Shown here one piece after another: positions 13,217-14,435 of a stretch of DNA of 14,435 nt (its first letter is position 1; each line of letters starts with the position of its first letter). The stretch spans positions 1 through 14,435 of the forward strand of contig JAEWWC010000092.1 of assembly GCA_023396555.1 (NCBI GenBank), read 5' to 3'. This stretch comes from Bacillota bacterium. Lineage in GTDB: Bacteria; Bacillota; Clostridia; Christensenellales; SZUA-584. Under the pieces are notes generated by a model. The model was not told the origin of the DNA. It did no database searches and was given only the letters and a program-made list of their open reading frames with translations. The position numbers and the translations under genes are program-made.

Positions 13217-14431
13217 ATGACAAATATTAACGATCCGTATTTCATCGATTTCCCGACGCGCATCAGGGCGATTCAGGCCGGGATGAAAAAGGAGGGCGTG
13301 GACGTGTACCTCGGTTCACGCCTCCGGACGATGAGCTGGACGACGGACGCGTTCTTCCCGTGGCGCAGCTTCATCGTGATACCGCCCGAGGGACTGCCCA
13401 CCGCGTTCACATTCGTGATCGACGCCGCGCGCGCGGCGGATGAATCTTGGCTGGATGAGGACCATGTGCTGGGTTTCGCGCCGATGGGCGGGCAGGACCA
13501 GATATCGCAGATCGCTTACATGATCGAAGAGCTGCTGCCGGAGGGCGGCGCAGTGGGCGTGGAAGCGGGCATGTCTAACTACCTGCCCGAGGGCAACCTG
13601 ACATATTACGAGTACAAGGCGTTCGAGGAAGCACTGCCCAAATGCAAACTGGTCAACGCGCACCACATCATCGATAAACTATCCGTCATCAAGGATGAAG
13701 GGACGATCAACCGGTTCCGCGAGGCGAGCCGCATCGTGGACATTGGGCACGCCGCAGTATACGACGCCCTCAAAAACGGCGGCTGGAAGGGCATGACGGA
13801 GACGGAGATTGCAGGGCTTGCCGCGCTGGCAATGCGCAAGGCGGGCAGCACCTGGGAGTGGTCATTCACCGGCGGCAACGAGATCGCCTGTGGTTACCGC
13901 ACCGGCCTCGCCGGGGGTGCGTGCACGCCTGCCACCACGAAGCAGCTCAAGGCGGGGGAGCCGCTGATGGTGGACATTCACGCGCTGTTCAGGCTGGCCT
14001 GCGGCGACCATAGCCACAACTATCTGATCGCGCCCGCTTCAAAACGGCAGCTGTGGCACGCGCAGAACTTCACCGACATGGTGGATCTGACGCTGAAGAC
14101 CTACCGCTCAGGGATATCGCCCTCGTCGCTAGCGGAGCAGATGATGGCGTTCGCGGAGGAGCGCGGCTTTGCCGACTTCATGGTGCCCGGCTTTGAGCAC
14201 GGCATCGGCATGCTGGGGGACGAGTGGCGCATCGGCGGGCACGACGGCCCGTTCGTCTACTGGACCGACCCGGACCACGTATACCAAGAAGGAGAAGTGC
14301 TGATCTGCGCAATGCAGTACGCCTGCCCGGAGGAGGGCATCGGCTTCCGCTACGAGAACCCGATACTGATTGTGAAGGACGGCTGCGAGTGGATGAGTAA
14401 GTATCCGCTGGCGGTGGACGTGATCGAGTAG
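13217..14431 (+). CDS. M24-family protein (Xaa-Pro aminopeptidase/creatinase-like), divergent metal site
   Basis: A 404-residue cytosolic protein with an N-terminal creatinase-like domain (about 10-160) and a C-terminal pita-bread M24 domain. D253 and D264 (MVDIHALF, ACGDHSHN) are spaced 11 apart, as the metal aspartates are, and H328 in FEHGIG matches the metal histidine. E380 in FRYEN fits the last glutamate. The residue expected to be the fourth ligand (E of the VEPG motif) appears as A365 in VLICAMQYA, and the catalytic second histidine position is D335. It may therefore be a non-peptidase member (creatinase-, DddP- or carnitine-type) or a metal-poor variant. AGGAGG (13203-13208) lies 8 bases before the ATG; an in-frame TTG at 13196 overlaps the SCP2 gene and is not favoured. 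The gene is complete; the window ends 4 bases later. Confidence 0.85.
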   Translation: MTNINDPYFIDFPTRIRAIQAGMKKEGVDVYLGSRLRTMSWTTDAFFPWRSFIVIPPEGLPTAFTFVIDAARAADESWLDEDHVLGFAPMGGQDQISQIAYMIEELLPEGGAVGVEAGMSNYLPEGNLTYYEYKAFEEALPKCKLVNAHHIIDKLSVIKDEGTINRFREASRIVDIGHAAVYDALKNGGWKGMTETEIAGLAALAMRKAGSTWEWSFTGGNEIACGYRTGLAGGACTPATTKQLKAGEPLMVDIHALFRLACGDHSHNYLIAPASKRQLWHAQNFTDMVDLTLKTYRSGISPSSLAEQMMAFAEERGFADFMVPGFEHGIGMLGDEWRIGGHDGPFVYWTDPDHVYQEGEVLICAMQYACPEEGIGFRYENPILIVKDGCEWMSKYPLAVDVIE

Positions 14432-14435
14432 GAGA

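Overview
The window reads as a chromosomal segment of a GC-rich, low-copy Gram-positive anaerobe, most likely a member of the Clostridia. The reasons are strong AGGAGG-type ribosome binding sites, a Bacillus/Clostridium-type pyruvate kinase with the extra PEP-utiliser domain, a fold-type I (Bacillus-like) arginine decarboxylase, a DUF3892 protein, and intergenic gaps filled with short hairpin repeats. The taxonomic call is inference; no rRNA or other marker is present.

Left part (1-5698, all minus strand): a polyamine cluster in transcription order speD, speA, speE, speB, a gap of about 440 bases, then carboxy(nor)spermidine dehydrogenase and nspC (cut by the window edge). Within each block the genes overlap or nearly touch. 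Arginine is decarboxylated to agmatine (SpeA) and hydrolysed to putrescine (SpeB). Spermidine can then come from decarboxylated SAM (SpeD plus SpeE) or from aspartate semialdehyde (dehydrogenase plus NspC). Having both spermidine routes side by side is notable. The gap between the two blocks is a mosaic of at least seven hairpin-like elements.

Between speD and pyk (5699-6274) there is no convincing protein gene. The minus strand carries a good sigma-A promoter, about 320 bases of strongly paired sequence and an intrinsic terminator whose pairing works only as minus-strand RNA (G-U pairs). This looks like a structured non-coding RNA or an attenuated leader of the spe operon. The divergent plus-strand promoter drives pyk (6275-8047), followed by its terminator.

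Middle (8230-11437, minus strand): a two-gene operon with its own promoter. It encodes an exosortase-family membrane cysteine protease/transpeptidase, then an 894-residue polytopic membrane protein with a VIT-like and a VWA-like region that ends in an EPS motif, a transmembrane helix and a basic tail, i.e. an apparent sorting signal for the adjacent exosortase. This dedicated enzyme/substrate pair is the most unusual protein system here.

Right part (11666-14431): a small DUF3892 protein on the minus strand. Divergent from it are a TetR-family regulator with a consensus promoter and an inverted-repeat operator candidate, a terminator, and then an SCP2-domain protein coupled to an M24 (Xaa-Pro aminopeptidase/creatinase-like) protein whose metal site lacks some canonical residues. 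No mobile element, tRNA, rRNA or CRISPR array was seen.
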